From Candidatus Kuenenia stuttgartensis (lineage in GTDB: Bacteria; Planctomycetota; Planctomycetia; Pirellulales; UBA1268): a DNA stretch of 32,327 bases. The stretch covers positions 1 to 32,327 of the forward strand of contig CALQRA010000027.1 in the NCBI GenBank assembly GCA_943332855.1, given 5' to 3'. This document shows positions 7,384-15,556 of the stretch, piece by piece. Position numbers and translations under genes: made by a program. Below the pieces are notes generated by a model, which was not told the DNA's origin, searched no databases, and was given only the letters and a program-made list of their open reading frames with translations. Within the stretch, counting starts at the first letter, position 1, and each line of letters begins with the position of its first letter.

Positions 7384-9375
7384 TTGACCAGCGCCTCTCA
7401 AACTCCCGCCGCGGCCACCCCGAAGCTTCATCCCGGCAGTGGGGAGGCCGGGCCCTTTGCGATCCATGAGGCGATCGCCGTCGGCGTGCTGGTGGCGCTG
7501 GTGATCCATGGGATTCTTGTCTGGATCGGCGCTGGTGAGGTGCCGGCCCTCTCGGCGCTGTGGGAAATGCTGCCGGCTGGGCGGCCCCCGCCGCCGACCC
7601 GCGCCGATCTGCCCCTCCTGGAGATCCTCTTGGTTGGCGGGGCGATCCTTGTGGCCGGGCTCCTGCGGCAGGTGCTGGCCGGGGTGTTTGGGGCCGATCT
7701 CCTCGCCGGGGTGGCGATCCTCACGAGTCTCTTCCTCGGGGAGTGGCTGGCCGGGGCGCTGGTTGTGCTCATGCTCTCCGGCGGGAAGGCGCTCGAGGCG
7801 CGCGCGGTGAGCCGGGCGGGGAGTGTGCTGGCGGCGCTGGCCCGGAGGATGCCGACGCTCGCTCATCGCCGCCAGGCAGGGGGGATCGTCGACGTGGTGC
7901 TTGGCGATGTGGCCGTGGGGGATGTCGTCGTCGTCCTCCCCCACGAGATCTGCCCGGTCGACGGCGAGGTGGTGGCCGGGCATGGAACGATGGACGAGAG
8001 CTATCTGACGGGTGAACCTTGGCGCATGCAGAAAGCGCCGGGGGTGGCGGTGTTGTCAGGGGCCATCAACGGCCAGGGGGCGCTCGACGTCCGCGCCGCG
8101 CGCGTGGCTGGCGACAGCCGTTATGCCAGGATCGTCGATGTCCTCCGGGCGAGCGAGGAGCATCGTCCTCGCCTCCGCCGACTTGCCGACTCCCTCGGCG
8201 CCCTTTACACGCCGCTGGCGCTGGCCGTGGCCGGCGCGGCGTGGTGGGGCAGCGGCGATGCCACGCGATTTCTCGCTGTCCTCGTCGTCGCCACCCCCTG
8301 CCCGCTGCTGATCGGGATCCCAGTGGCGATCATCGGTGCGGTGTCGCTGGCGGCCCGGCGCGGGATCGTCGTCCGCGATCCGGCGATCCTCGAACGGCTC
8401 GCCACCTGCCGGACGGGGATCTTCGACAAGACCGGCACGCTCACCTACGGCACCCCCCACCTCACCGAGGTGATCACGCTCGGGGAGATCGGCCGCGACG
8501 AGATTCTCCGGCTCGCCGCCTCGCTCGAGGCCTATTCCAAGCATCCGCTCGCTGCGGCAGTGACGGCGGCGGCTGCCGATCTGGGTGGGGCGCTCCCGGT
8601 GGAGGAGGTGTCGGAGCGGCCCGGTCAGGGGCTCACAGGGCGCGTCGGCTCCGCGGGAGTGACCCGCGAGGTGGCGATCACCAGCCGCACGAAGCTCGCG
8701 GCCGTCGTGGGCGCCGACGGGCTGCCGGCGGCCGCCGGAGGCCTGGAGTGCATCGTCGTCGTCGAGGGCCGGCCCATCGGCCTGCTCCGCTTCCGCGACC
8801 GCCCCAGGAAGGATGGCGCCAGCTTCGTCGAGCACCTCGGGCCGACTCACGGGCTCAATCGCGTGATGCTCGTCTCGGGCGACCGGGAGAGCGAGGTGAG
8901 GTGGCTGGCGGATCGGGTTGGGATCACGGAGGTCCACGCCGGCATCTCCCCGGAGGGGAAGCTGCGGATCGTCGAAGAGGCGACCCGGGAAGCGCCAACG
9001 CTGTTTGTCGGTGATGGGATCAACGATGCGCCAGCGCTGGCGGCGGCCACCGTCGGGATCGCGATGGGGACCGCCAACGACGTCACCGGTGAAGCGGCCG
9101 GCGCCGTCGTCATGGATTCGTCGCTTGAGCGCGTCGACGAGCTCTTCCACATCGGCAAGCGCCTCCGCGAGATCGCGCTGCAAACCGCCGTCGGCGGCAT
9201 GACCGCGAGCCTCGTGGGGATGGGATTCGCGGCGGCGGGGCTGCTCTCGCCGGCCGCCGGGGCGCTCGTCCAGGAGGCGATCGATGTCGTCGCCGTGCTC
9301 AATGCCCTCCGCGTGGGGCACGACAACGGCCGGCTCACCGACTATGGCAACGGCCCCGACGCGCCCGGCTCGTGA
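7384..9375 (+). CDS. Heavy-metal P1B-type ATPase with TPC transmembrane motif
   Basis: 663 aa if started at TTG 7384. There is no in-frame ATG or GTG between the end of miaE and the first membrane helix, so the TTG is inferred. Catalytic motifs are complete: TGE 209-211 (dephosphorylation), DKTGT with phospho-Asp348, the P1B-specific SKHPL with H387-P388, and GDGIND 543-548. Eight membrane segments are visible: four before the actuator domain, two around residues 280-320 and two at the C-terminus. The ion-path motif reads T304-P-C306-P instead of the CPC of Cu+ and Zn2+/Cd2+ pumps, placing it in the less studied TPC group. There is no N-terminal CxxC metal-binding domain, and no His- or Cys-rich tail. 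Export of a transition metal from the cytoplasm is the likely role, with the metal unknown. It shares its strand with miaE, but no functional link is evident. Confidence 0.88.
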   Translation: MTSASQTPAAATPKLHPGSGEAGPFAIHEAIAVGVLVALVIHGILVWIGAGEVPALSALWEMLPAGRPPPPTRADLPLLEILLVGGAILVAGLLRQVLAGVFGADLLAGVAILTSLFLGEWLAGALVVLMLSGGKALEARAVSRAGSVLAALARRMPTLAHRRQAGGIVDVVLGDVAVGDVVVVLPHEICPVDGEVVAGHGTMDESYLTGEPWRMQKAPGVAVLSGAINGQGALDVRAARVAGDSRYARIVDVLRASEEHRPRLRRLADSLGALYTPLALAVAGAAWWGSGDATRFLAVLVVATPCPLLIGIPVAIIGAVSLAARRGIVVRDPAILERLATCRTGIFDKTGTLTYGTPHLTEVITLGEIGRDEILRLAASLEAYSKHPLAAAVTAAAADLGGALPVEEVSERPGQGLTGRVGSAGVTREVAITSRTKLAAVVGADGLPAAAGGLECIVVVEGRPIGLLRFRDRPRKDGASFVEHLGPTHGLNRVMLVSGDRESEVRWLADRVGITEVHAGISPEGKLRIVEEATREAPTLFVGDGINDAPALAAATVGIAMGTANDVTGEAAGAVVMDSSLERVDELFHIGKRLREIALQTAVGGMTASLVGMGFAAAGLLSPAAGALVQEAIDVVAVLNALRVGHDNGRLTDYGNGPDAPGS

Positions 9376-9390
9376 CGACCTCACGCCGCG

Positions 9391-10170
9391 TCATTCCAGA
9401 CGCTGCCCCGCCTTGGCATCGCGACACGGCGCACCCGGTCGGAGCGCCCGCTCGGCAACTCCGGCCGCCGCCGAGCCGCCGAGCCACAGCGCCATCCCGG
9501 CGAGTGCCCCGGTCACGATGGCCGCCGGCCCAGCGGCGGCCGCGGCCGCGGCACAGACCGCGGCGCTTGTCGCCATCCCGGCCGATTCGCCCGCCCGACG
9601 GCTGCGCTCGGGGGAGTGGCCAGCCTGATGGGCGCTCCACTCGGCGGCGATCGCTGCCCCCTCGGCAACGAGCGTGGCCGGAAGGAGTGTCCGCAGGCCG
9701 AAGCGGACCGTCGTGCCGAGGGCCGTGCGGATCAGCACCCGTTCGGCGGCTCCGGCTGCGGTCCGTGCGGCCACGACCGCTGCCACCCGGCTCGCGGTGC
9801 TGGCAACCCGGGCCGCGAGGAGATCGACCTGCCGGCTCCCACGCTCGCCGGTGGCGCACCAGGTGGCGAAGTGCTCGCAGTTTTCCACCACCGGGCAGTA
9901 GCCGTCGCGTCCGACGAGCGACAGGGCCCGCGCGGCGATCTCGTCGGGGGGGTGGAGGGCGGGCGGATCGGTGATCACGCGGATCGGCGCGCCGGCGGAA
10001 AACTCCCCCCTGCTCGTCCGGGCGACGCTGCCGCCGTCGAAGATCCGCTCCGGATCATCGGGGCGGGCGTGGACGACCGTGCCGTCGCCCAGATCGATGC
10101 CGTGGTGGGTGTAGGTGACCGTCGAGCCGGCGAACCGGCGCTCCACCGCGAGTCTGTCGCCCCGTGCCAT
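9391..10170 (-). CDS. LRAT/NlpC-P60-like protein with hydrophobic C-terminal region
   Basis: 259 aa. The ATG at 10170 is chosen because it is preceded by GGGAGGAGCGG, a very good ribosome binding site; an upstream in-frame start lies before that site. The N-terminal 110 residues are an LRAT domain (permuted papain-like fold): GDRLAV, then THHGIDLGDGTVVH (H22, H23, H34) and NCEHFATWC (nucleophile C98). These correspond to the His-His-Cys catalytic set of lecithin:retinol acyltransferase-like and H-rev107-like enzymes, which act as acyltransferases or thioesterases on lipids. The C-terminal half is an Ala-rich helix region (about 115-170) and a strongly hydrophobic part (about 205-245) with one or two membrane segments or a hairpin. 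Bacterial LRAT proteins are poorly characterised. It lies 161 nt downstream of the kinase gene on the same strand and could be the third member of that operon. Confidence 0.75.
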   Translation of the reverse strand: MARGDRLAVERRFAGSTVTYTHHGIDLGDGTVVHARPDDPERIFDGGSVARTSRGEFSAGAPIRVITDPPALHPPDEIAARALSLVGRDGYCPVVENCEHFATWCATGERGSRQVDLLAARVASTASRVAAVVAARTAAGAAERVLIRTALGTTVRFGLRTLLPATLVAEGAAIAAEWSAHQAGHSPERSRRAGESAGMATSAAVCAAAAAAAGPAAIVTGALAGMALWLGGSAAAGVAERALRPGAPCRDAKAGQRLE

Positions 10171-10331
10171 CCGCTCCTCCCTCGAGACTTGCCTTCGGAC
10201 TGCAGCCGGCCCACCGGCGTTTTTCACAGCGCACCGCAGATCTGGGGAAGTCTACGCCGCCGGCCGCGGCGAGGTTCGGAAGGGGCATCGGCCGGCCGTG
10301 CGGAGTGTTTCGGCCGGCCGGGCACCCGGTG

Positions 10332-12215
10332 CTAGTCGGCCCGCATCCGCTGGCGGAAGTACTTGAGCCCGGGGATGAAGAAGCAGGCCGCGCTGACCAG
10401 GCCAAACACGATGTGGGCGTGGTCGGGCATCTTGCACATCACCAGCGCCGTCGCGAACAGCGCCGCCGCCTGGACATAGAACGCCCCGGAGAGGATCCCC
10501 GCCTTGGCGAAGAACCCCATCCCGGCCACGAGCGCCAGCACTGGCGAGAGCGTGAGCACCGGCAGGTGCATGAGATCCTCGACCCAAAACAGGAGCACGC
10601 TGCAGATCACGCTCCCCCCCCAGATATGAGCGATCTGCCGCTCGACCGCCGTCACCGGGCCAGTGCGGTGCCGCAGCGCCCAGAAGATCGGCGCCCAGAG
10701 GGCGAGGCCGCCGGCCCAGAGGACCAGGTAGGGCCAGCGGGTCGTGACCCCCTGCCAGGCGAGGACGTCGGTGGTCACCGAGAGGGCGAGGAGGACGACC
10801 GAATGCCACATCCACAGGAGGCCCCAGTTCTCGAGGACGACCGCGTGGTGCGTCTCCCGGAACAGCCGCGACACGATATCGGCCAGCCCGCCGCGCCGCG
10901 CGGCGACCGGCTCGCCGGCGAGGTAGGCGCGGAGATCAGCGGCGAGGGTGCCGGCGGAGCTATAGCGCAGATCGGCCGGCTTCTGCAGGCTCTTCAGCGC
11001 GATCAACTCCAGATCACGATCGACGCGCCGGTCGATCGAGCGCGGCACCGGCGGATCGGACTCGAGCACGGCTAGGAGCGTGTCCATCGGGCTCGAGCCC
11101 TGGAACGGCGGACGGCCGATGAGCATCTGGTAGAGGATCGCGCCGAGACTCCAGACATCGCTGGCCGGGCCGACGTCGCCGCGGCTGCCGGCCGCCTGTT
11201 CCGGCGACATGTAGCAGGGGGTGCCGAGGATCGCGCCGGTGTGCGTCACCGACGCGTCGGCCTCGAGCCGCTTCGCCAGACCGAAGTCGGAGACGCGCGG
11301 GAAGCCGTCGAGATCAATGAGGATGTTTGAGGGCTTCAGGTCGCGGTGGAGAACGCCGCGCGAGTGGGCGACATGGACGGCCTCGGCCACCTGCGCCATG
11401 AGCGTGGCGGTCTCGCGGGCGGGGATCGGGCCGGCGGCGAGACGGCGGGCGAGGGTTGTCCCCTCGACGTACTGCATCGAATAGAAGGGAAGCCCCTCGA
11501 GCTCGCCGACCTCGAAAACCGACACGATGCCGGGATGATCGAGCCGGGCCGCAGCCTCCGCCTCGCTCTGGAACCGGGCCAGGTCGGAGGCCGAAGCGAG
11601 CTCCCGGCGCAGGAGCATCTTCACCGCGACGATCCGCCCCAGGCTCCGCTGCCGGGCCCGGTAGACGACCCCCATCCCGCCACGGCCGATCTCCTCGAGC
11701 AGCTCGTAGTCGCCAAACAGGGCCGGGAGCGTCAGCGCCCCCGGTGTCACCCCGTCGCCGGCCGCCTGCAGCGGATGGAGCGGAGAGAGCGGCTGGGCAG
11801 TGCGGGCGTTGGCGAGGGTCGGATTGGCGCCGCGGCCCGGCGGTGGAGTAAAGATCGCCGACTCCCGCGCCACCGCGTCGGTGACCATCATCGCCGCGAA
11901 CAGTTCGCGGAGCTGCGGGGCGAGGTCGGGGTGGGTGCGGACGAGGGTTTCGAGCCGGTCGGGATCGTCGCCGTGGTCGGCCAGTTCGTCGAGGAGCTCC
12001 GCGAGCCGGGATTCCTGGGCGGCGGAGAGCGGTTCATCGACGGCGCGGCGGCGCCCCCGGGATCGATCCCCGCGGACGATCCCCGCTCCACTCGCGTCTC
12101 CCGCGCGCCCCTTCATGTCGTCGCCTGCCCCTCGTCGCTGCCCCTCGTCGCTGCCCGAATCGTCCGCCGATGGCCGTCGCCCCTGCATGGTAGGGGGACG
12201 GGCAGGGCTGGCCAT
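10332..12215 (-). CDS. Membrane-bound Ser/Thr protein kinase (Hanks type)
   Basis: 627 aa from the ATG at 12215, ten bases after the sigma-factor stop; later ATGs at 12188 and 12116 are alternatives, and none has a strong ribosome binding site. An N-terminal helical segment (LDELADHGDDPDRLETLV.., about residues 75-110) is typical of planctomycete kinases downstream of ECF factors. The kinase domain is complete: GRGGMGVVYRA (177-187), VAVKML with K199, HRDLKPSN (290-297), DFG (310-312), activation segment to CYMSPEQA (334-341) and DVW. All catalytic residues are present, so it should be active. The region from about 462 to 615 holds five or six membrane helices, ending in a basic cytoplasmic tail. 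No extracellular sensor domain is obvious; the membrane bundle itself may be the sensor. It is probably co-transcribed and translationally coupled with the upstream sigma factor, which could be its target. Confidence 0.9.
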   Translation of the reverse strand: MASPARPPTMQGRRPSADDSGSDEGQRRGAGDDMKGRAGDASGAGIVRGDRSRGRRRAVDEPLSAAQESRLAELLDELADHGDDPDRLETLVRTHPDLAPQLRELFAAMMVTDAVARESAIFTPPPGRGANPTLANARTAQPLSPLHPLQAAGDGVTPGALTLPALFGDYELLEEIGRGGMGVVYRARQRSLGRIVAVKMLLRRELASASDLARFQSEAEAAARLDHPGIVSVFEVGELEGLPFYSMQYVEGTTLARRLAAGPIPARETATLMAQVAEAVHVAHSRGVLHRDLKPSNILIDLDGFPRVSDFGLAKRLEADASVTHTGAILGTPCYMSPEQAAGSRGDVGPASDVWSLGAILYQMLIGRPPFQGSSPMDTLLAVLESDPPVPRSIDRRVDRDLELIALKSLQKPADLRYSSAGTLAADLRAYLAGEPVAARRGGLADIVSRLFRETHHAVVLENWGLLWMWHSVVLLALSVTTDVLAWQGVTTRWPYLVLWAGGLALWAPIFWALRHRTGPVTAVERQIAHIWGGSVICSVLLFWVEDLMHLPVLTLSPVLALVAGMGFFAKAGILSGAFYVQAAALFATALVMCKMPDHAHIVFGLVSAACFFIPGLKYFRQRMRAD

Positions 12216-12225
12216 GGTCCGGCGG

Positions 12226-12960
12226 TCATTCCCCGCTCTCCCCCCCCTCGTCTCCGCCGTCGAGGAGCACCCGGAGCCGGCGCATGGCACGCAGATAGCG
12301 CATCCCCGCCGCCGGCTTCGAGAGCCCGAGGACGTCGGCCGCCTCGGCGGTGGAGAGGTGCTCGAAGTGCCGGAGGAGGACGATCCGCCGATCGCCGTCG
12401 TCGAGTTGCTCCACCGCGGCGGCGAAGCGGCGCTCGAGCTCGTGCCAGGTGGCGGCGGCGGCGGGGGTCAGCTCACGGTCGGCCAGGCGGGCGACGCCAT
12501 CGGTGGCGGAGTGGTCGTTGTCGGGGGGGCCGGCGAGCGCGACCTCGCGGTCGAGGCTCCGCGACGCGGCCACCCGATGCCGGCGGTGGGCGTCGATGAG
12601 CCGGTCGCGGGCCATGTGCCGCAGCCAGAGCTGGAAGGGCATCGTCGGGTTGGCGAGGTAGTCGCCCAGCCGACGGTTCGCCTCGAGCATGACGTCTTGG
12701 ACGATGTCGCTGGCGTCGACGCGCCGCTGCATGACGCGGTCCATCCGCCGGTCGACCATCCGCCGGATCGCGTCGCGGTGACGGGCGAGCAGGCCGTTGA
12801 CGGCGTCGTCGTCGCCGTCGCGGACGCGGTCGAGGAGGATCTGCGTCGGCGGTCCATCCACCCACGGGCCGGCGGGGGCCGGGGGAGCGGGGAGGGCGCC
12901 GCCGGCCCCGGGGCCGGCAGTGGCATCGTCTTCGACGGGCTTTCGGCCGGAGTCGTTCAT
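12226..12960 (-). CDS. ECF-type RNA polymerase sigma factor
   Basis: 244 aa. The ATG at 12960 is preceded by GAGGACCGC; an in-frame start 96 nt upstream lacks support. After a 35-residue Ala/Pro-rich leader come sigma region 2 (LLARHRDAIRRMVDRRMDRV, then DASDIVQDVMLEANRRLGDY and MPFQLWLRHMARDRLIDAHR) and region 4 (EQLDDGDRRIVLLRHFEHLS, then TAEAADVLGLSKPAAGMRYL). The spacing and the VDASDIVQD motif fit planctomycete ECF factors of the sigma-70/SigZ-like type that sit next to Ser/Thr kinases. No anti-sigma gene is present, so activity may be set by phosphorylation from the adjacent kinase. That idea is inference, though such pairs are recurrent in planctomycetes. It is transcribed divergently from the S41 protease gene. 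Confidence 0.9.
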   Translation of the reverse strand: MNDSGRKPVEDDATAGPGAGGALPAPPAPAGPWVDGPPTQILLDRVRDGDDDAVNGLLARHRDAIRRMVDRRMDRVMQRRVDASDIVQDVMLEANRRLGDYLANPTMPFQLWLRHMARDRLIDAHRRHRVAASRSLDREVALAGPPDNDHSATDGVARLADRELTPAAAATWHELERRFAAAVEQLDDGDRRIVLLRHFEHLSTAEAADVLGLSKPAAGMRYLRAMRRLRVLLDGGDEGGESGE

Positions 12961-13030
12961 GCGGTCCTCTGCTCTCCTCATCCTACCAACGTGTCGAGAG
13001 GGTGGGGGCTGCCGATCGCCCACGGTTTTT

Positions 13031-13059
13031 TTGACCGAGTGGTTTCCATGATCCATAAT
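13031..13059 (+). promoter_or_regulatory. Sigma-70-type promoter of the S41 protease gene
   Basis: TTGACC (13031-13036), 17 nt, CATAAT (13054-13059): one mismatch in each hexamer. Transcription would start near 13066, about 65 nt ahead of the GTG at 13131. The same 170-nt gap must also carry the promoter of the divergent sigma-factor operon, for which no clear match is seen. Confidence 0.6.
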
Positions 13060-13130
13060 CGTCGGCGGTTCAAGGACAGACCGCTGCCTGCCGCCACGGG
13101 ACGCGGCAATTCGTCAACGGACTGTTATTC

Positions 13131-15110
13131 GTGGACGTTGCCCAGTACGAGGCGTATTCGACCCGTGGACCGGGGGATTGTTTCCCCGGGCACTGCCCCT
13201 GCTGCCACGGGGGTCATCGTGCGGGTTGTGCCGATCGCGGTGACGCTGCCGTCGCCGTTCGCCGTCGTGGCACTTGGCCCCGGATCGCCGCGGCCTTCGC
13301 GGCTCTGCTCGCCGTTGCGTCGGCGGTGTCGACCGCGCAGGTTTTGCCGCAGATTGTGCCCGTCTATGGTCAGGACGACGCCGGCGCCGCGATCGCCCCC
13401 GAGCCCGATCCTTCGATGCTCCCGGCGACCGCGCCGTTTCAGATCGCCACGCCCCAGCCGGCCGCGGCGACGCTGCGGGGGGGATTGTCCGGCGCCCCGA
13501 CTGTCCCCCTCCCCACCGCCACCGCGCTGCCGGAAGCGCCGCAGATCGCGGTACCGGCGGGGGCCGACGAGCTCTCCGGTCGGTTGGCGATTCTCGCCGG
13601 GGAGCAGCGTTGGGGGGAGGTCGTGGCCGCCTGCGAGCCGCATGTCCGCCAAGGGACGCTGCCGACGACGCTGGCCGACCGCTACGATCTCGCCCGGATC
13701 CACTGCGACCTCGTTCGCCGGCACTCCGAAGGGGGCTTCCGGCAGCGTCTGGCTGGTCTCTCGGAGGCCGAAGGCCGGCGCCTCCACGCCGAGGTGCTCT
13801 CGCGAATCCGCAGCCACCATGTCGACGCCCCCGATTTCCACCGACTCACCCTCCGGGGGCTGCGAGCGATGGAGGTGGCGATCGACCATCCGCTGTTCAC
13901 CTCGTATTACGCCCCCCAGGCGACGCCGGACCGCCGGACCGCCTACCGGGAGCAGGTGGCGCGGCTCGTCGGCGGACGGATGGTCAACTCCCAGGCCGAC
14001 GCCGAAACGGTGGTGGCGTGGGTGGCGCGGATCGGCCACTCCACCCTTGGCATCCCCCCCTCGGTCACGCTCCTGGAGATGACGGCCGCGTCGATGGGAG
14101 GCCTCGACGAGTATTCCGCATTCCTCACCAACGGCCAGCTCGACGATCTCTACGCGCAGATCGAGGGGAACTTCGTCGGCCTCGGAGTCGAATTGAAGAC
14201 GGCCGCCGACGGGCTGCTGGTCGTCCATGTCATCGTCGGCAGCCCGGCCGAACGGGGTGGGCTCCGGGGGGGTGACCACATCGTGGCGGTCGACGGCCGG
14301 TCGATCGGTGGGATGTCGGTCGACGAGTCGGCCCAGCTCCTCCAGGGGCCGGAGGGATCCTCCGTGACCCTCGACATCGTCCGTGGCGCTGCCGCGGCCG
14401 GCCGGGTGGCGCTGCGGCGCGAGCATGTCGAGGTGCCGAGCATCGAGGACGTGCGGATGCTCGATACGGGAGCCGGCGTCGGCCACCTCAAGATCTCCTC
14501 CTTCCAGAAGACGACGGCAACCGATCTGGCGTCGGCTCTGCGGCGGCTCGATGCCGGCGGGATGCGCTCCCTCGTGATCGACCTCCGCGGCAATCCCGGC
14601 GGCCTCCTCTCCTCGGCCGTCGATGTTTCCGATCTGTTCCTCGAACGCGGCCTCGTCGTGGCGACGCGGGGGCGCAGCCCAGAGGAGGATTTCAACTATT
14701 CCGCCAGCCGGCCCGGCACTTGGCGGATGCCTCTGGTGGTGATCATCGACGGTGATTCGGCCAGTTCCAGCGAGATCTTCGCTGGGGCGATCCGCGATCA
14801 CGGCCGCGGCACGATTGTCGGCAGCCGGAGCTTCGGAAAGGGGTCGATCCAGGGGATCTTCCCGCTCGAGATCGGTGGCGTCGGCCTCCGGCTCACCACC
14901 GCCAAGTTCTTTTCCCCCAAGGGAAAGCCCTACAGCCGGGTGGGCGTCGAGCCCGATCTGGTCGTCCACACCACGGCCCGGTTGCCGGAGGGGGCCGACG
15001 GCCTACCGGCGGTGGGCGACGCTCCGCTCGAGGCGGCAATCGCCGCCGCCCGCCGTGCGACGGTGCGGCACTCGACCCGCCCCGCCCCCCGCGCCCAGGC
15101 TGCCAGGTAG
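13131..15110 (+). CDS. PDZ-containing S41 (CtpA/tail-specific) processing protease
   Basis: 659 aa. GTG 13131 is the only usable start between an in-frame TAA (13056-13058) and the membrane segment. A cytoplasmic N-terminus with a Cys cluster (C17, C22, C24, C25, C33 plus His residues) precedes a membrane anchor (IAAAFAALLAVASAV, about 52-66). Next come a Pro/Ala linker and a helical region (about 120-330), then a PDZ domain (about 340-420, with GNFVGLGVEL and GLRGGDHIVAVDGRSI), then the S41 catalytic core. The serine/lysine dyad is S545 (DSASSSEIFAGA) and K570 (SFGKGSIQG), 25 residues apart as in CtpA. DLRGNPGG is also present. It should cleave exported proteins near their C-termini, outside the cytoplasmic membrane. 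The gene stands alone, divergent from the sigma/kinase operon; regulation by that sigma factor is possible but unproven. Confidence 0.9.
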   Translation: MDVAQYEAYSTRGPGDCFPGHCPCCHGGHRAGCADRGDAAVAVRRRGTWPRIAAAFAALLAVASAVSTAQVLPQIVPVYGQDDAGAAIAPEPDPSMLPATAPFQIATPQPAAATLRGGLSGAPTVPLPTATALPEAPQIAVPAGADELSGRLAILAGEQRWGEVVAACEPHVRQGTLPTTLADRYDLARIHCDLVRRHSEGGFRQRLAGLSEAEGRRLHAEVLSRIRSHHVDAPDFHRLTLRGLRAMEVAIDHPLFTSYYAPQATPDRRTAYREQVARLVGGRMVNSQADAETVVAWVARIGHSTLGIPPSVTLLEMTAASMGGLDEYSAFLTNGQLDDLYAQIEGNFVGLGVELKTAADGLLVVHVIVGSPAERGGLRGGDHIVAVDGRSIGGMSVDESAQLLQGPEGSSVTLDIVRGAAAAGRVALRREHVEVPSIEDVRMLDTGAGVGHLKISSFQKTTATDLASALRRLDAGGMRSLVIDLRGNPGGLLSSAVDVSDLFLERGLVVATRGRSPEEDFNYSASRPGTWRMPLVVIIDGDSASSSEIFAGAIRDHGRGTIVGSRSFGKGSIQGIFPLEIGGVGLRLTTAKFFSPKGKPYSRVGVEPDLVVHTTARLPEGADGLPAVGDAPLEAAIAAARRATVRHSTRPAPRAQAAR

Positions 15111-15134
15111 ACCGCTCTCGGTGCGCGGCGCGGC

Positions 15135-15163
15135 TTGAAACTCACCTTCCCGCGGGCTAGGCT
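15135..15163 (+). promoter_or_regulatory. Candidate promoter of the glutamine synthetase operon
   Basis: TTGAAA (15135-15140), 17 nt, TAGGCT (15158-15163). If used, transcription starts near 15170 and leaves a leader of about 385 nt before the ATG at 15557. Confidence 0.45.
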
Positions 15164-15556
15164 GCTTCCGACTCGGTCATGTTCTCCGCAGGCTTTCTTC
15201 TTCTGGCTGCGGGATGGTGACGGGGGTGTCGGTCGATCGGTTGAGCGGGAGATCACGCACGTTGTGCCCAGGCGCGACGGTCGGGCATGGCGGTGCCCGG
15301 TCGTAGTGTCGGCGTGTCGAACCGCCAACCGGAGTCCGTGCCCCCCGGCTGCCCATGATCGAGCCCCGCCGATCTTCCGTCACCGTCCGTTCCAGACTGG
15401 TGGCGGTCTGTCCCTGTTCTGTGCCCGCTTCATTCCCGCACCATTCCCGCTTTGGGCCCTGCGGCGTGCTGCGACGGTCCGTCCGTCGCGGCGCCTGTAA
15501 GCCCGTCTTTCAATGCCCTCCTCCCGTAACCCGCCATCACGAAGAAGGATCCATTC
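15164..15556 (+). other. Long non-coding leader of glnN with a hairpin near its 3' end
   Basis: The 446-nt gap 15111-15556 holds no convincing gene; the short ORFs in it have Arg/Pro-rich shadow composition and no ribosome binding sites. GCGACGG (15471-15477) pairs with CCGTCGC (15483-15489) around TCCGT, and the stem extends to 15467-15493 with two GT pairs. A smaller GGGCA/TGCCC hairpin lies near 15283-15300. No known glutamine riboswitch motif is recognised by eye. Confidence 0.35.

Noticed and set aside
8056-9384. Minus-strand 442-codon frame opposite the metal ATPase
   Set aside because: No recognisable domain; the P-type ATPase motifs run unbroken on the plus strand.
12473-14969. Long alternative frames opposite or overlapping the sigma factor and S41 protease genes
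   Set aside because: Sigma region 2/4 and S41/PDZ signatures are intact in the chosen frames; the alternatives lack motifs.
15135-15500. Possible 121-aa gene in the glnN leader
   Set aside because: Its start coincides with the candidate -35 box, there is no ribosome binding site, and the Arg/Pro/Cys-rich product looks like translated non-coding DNA.
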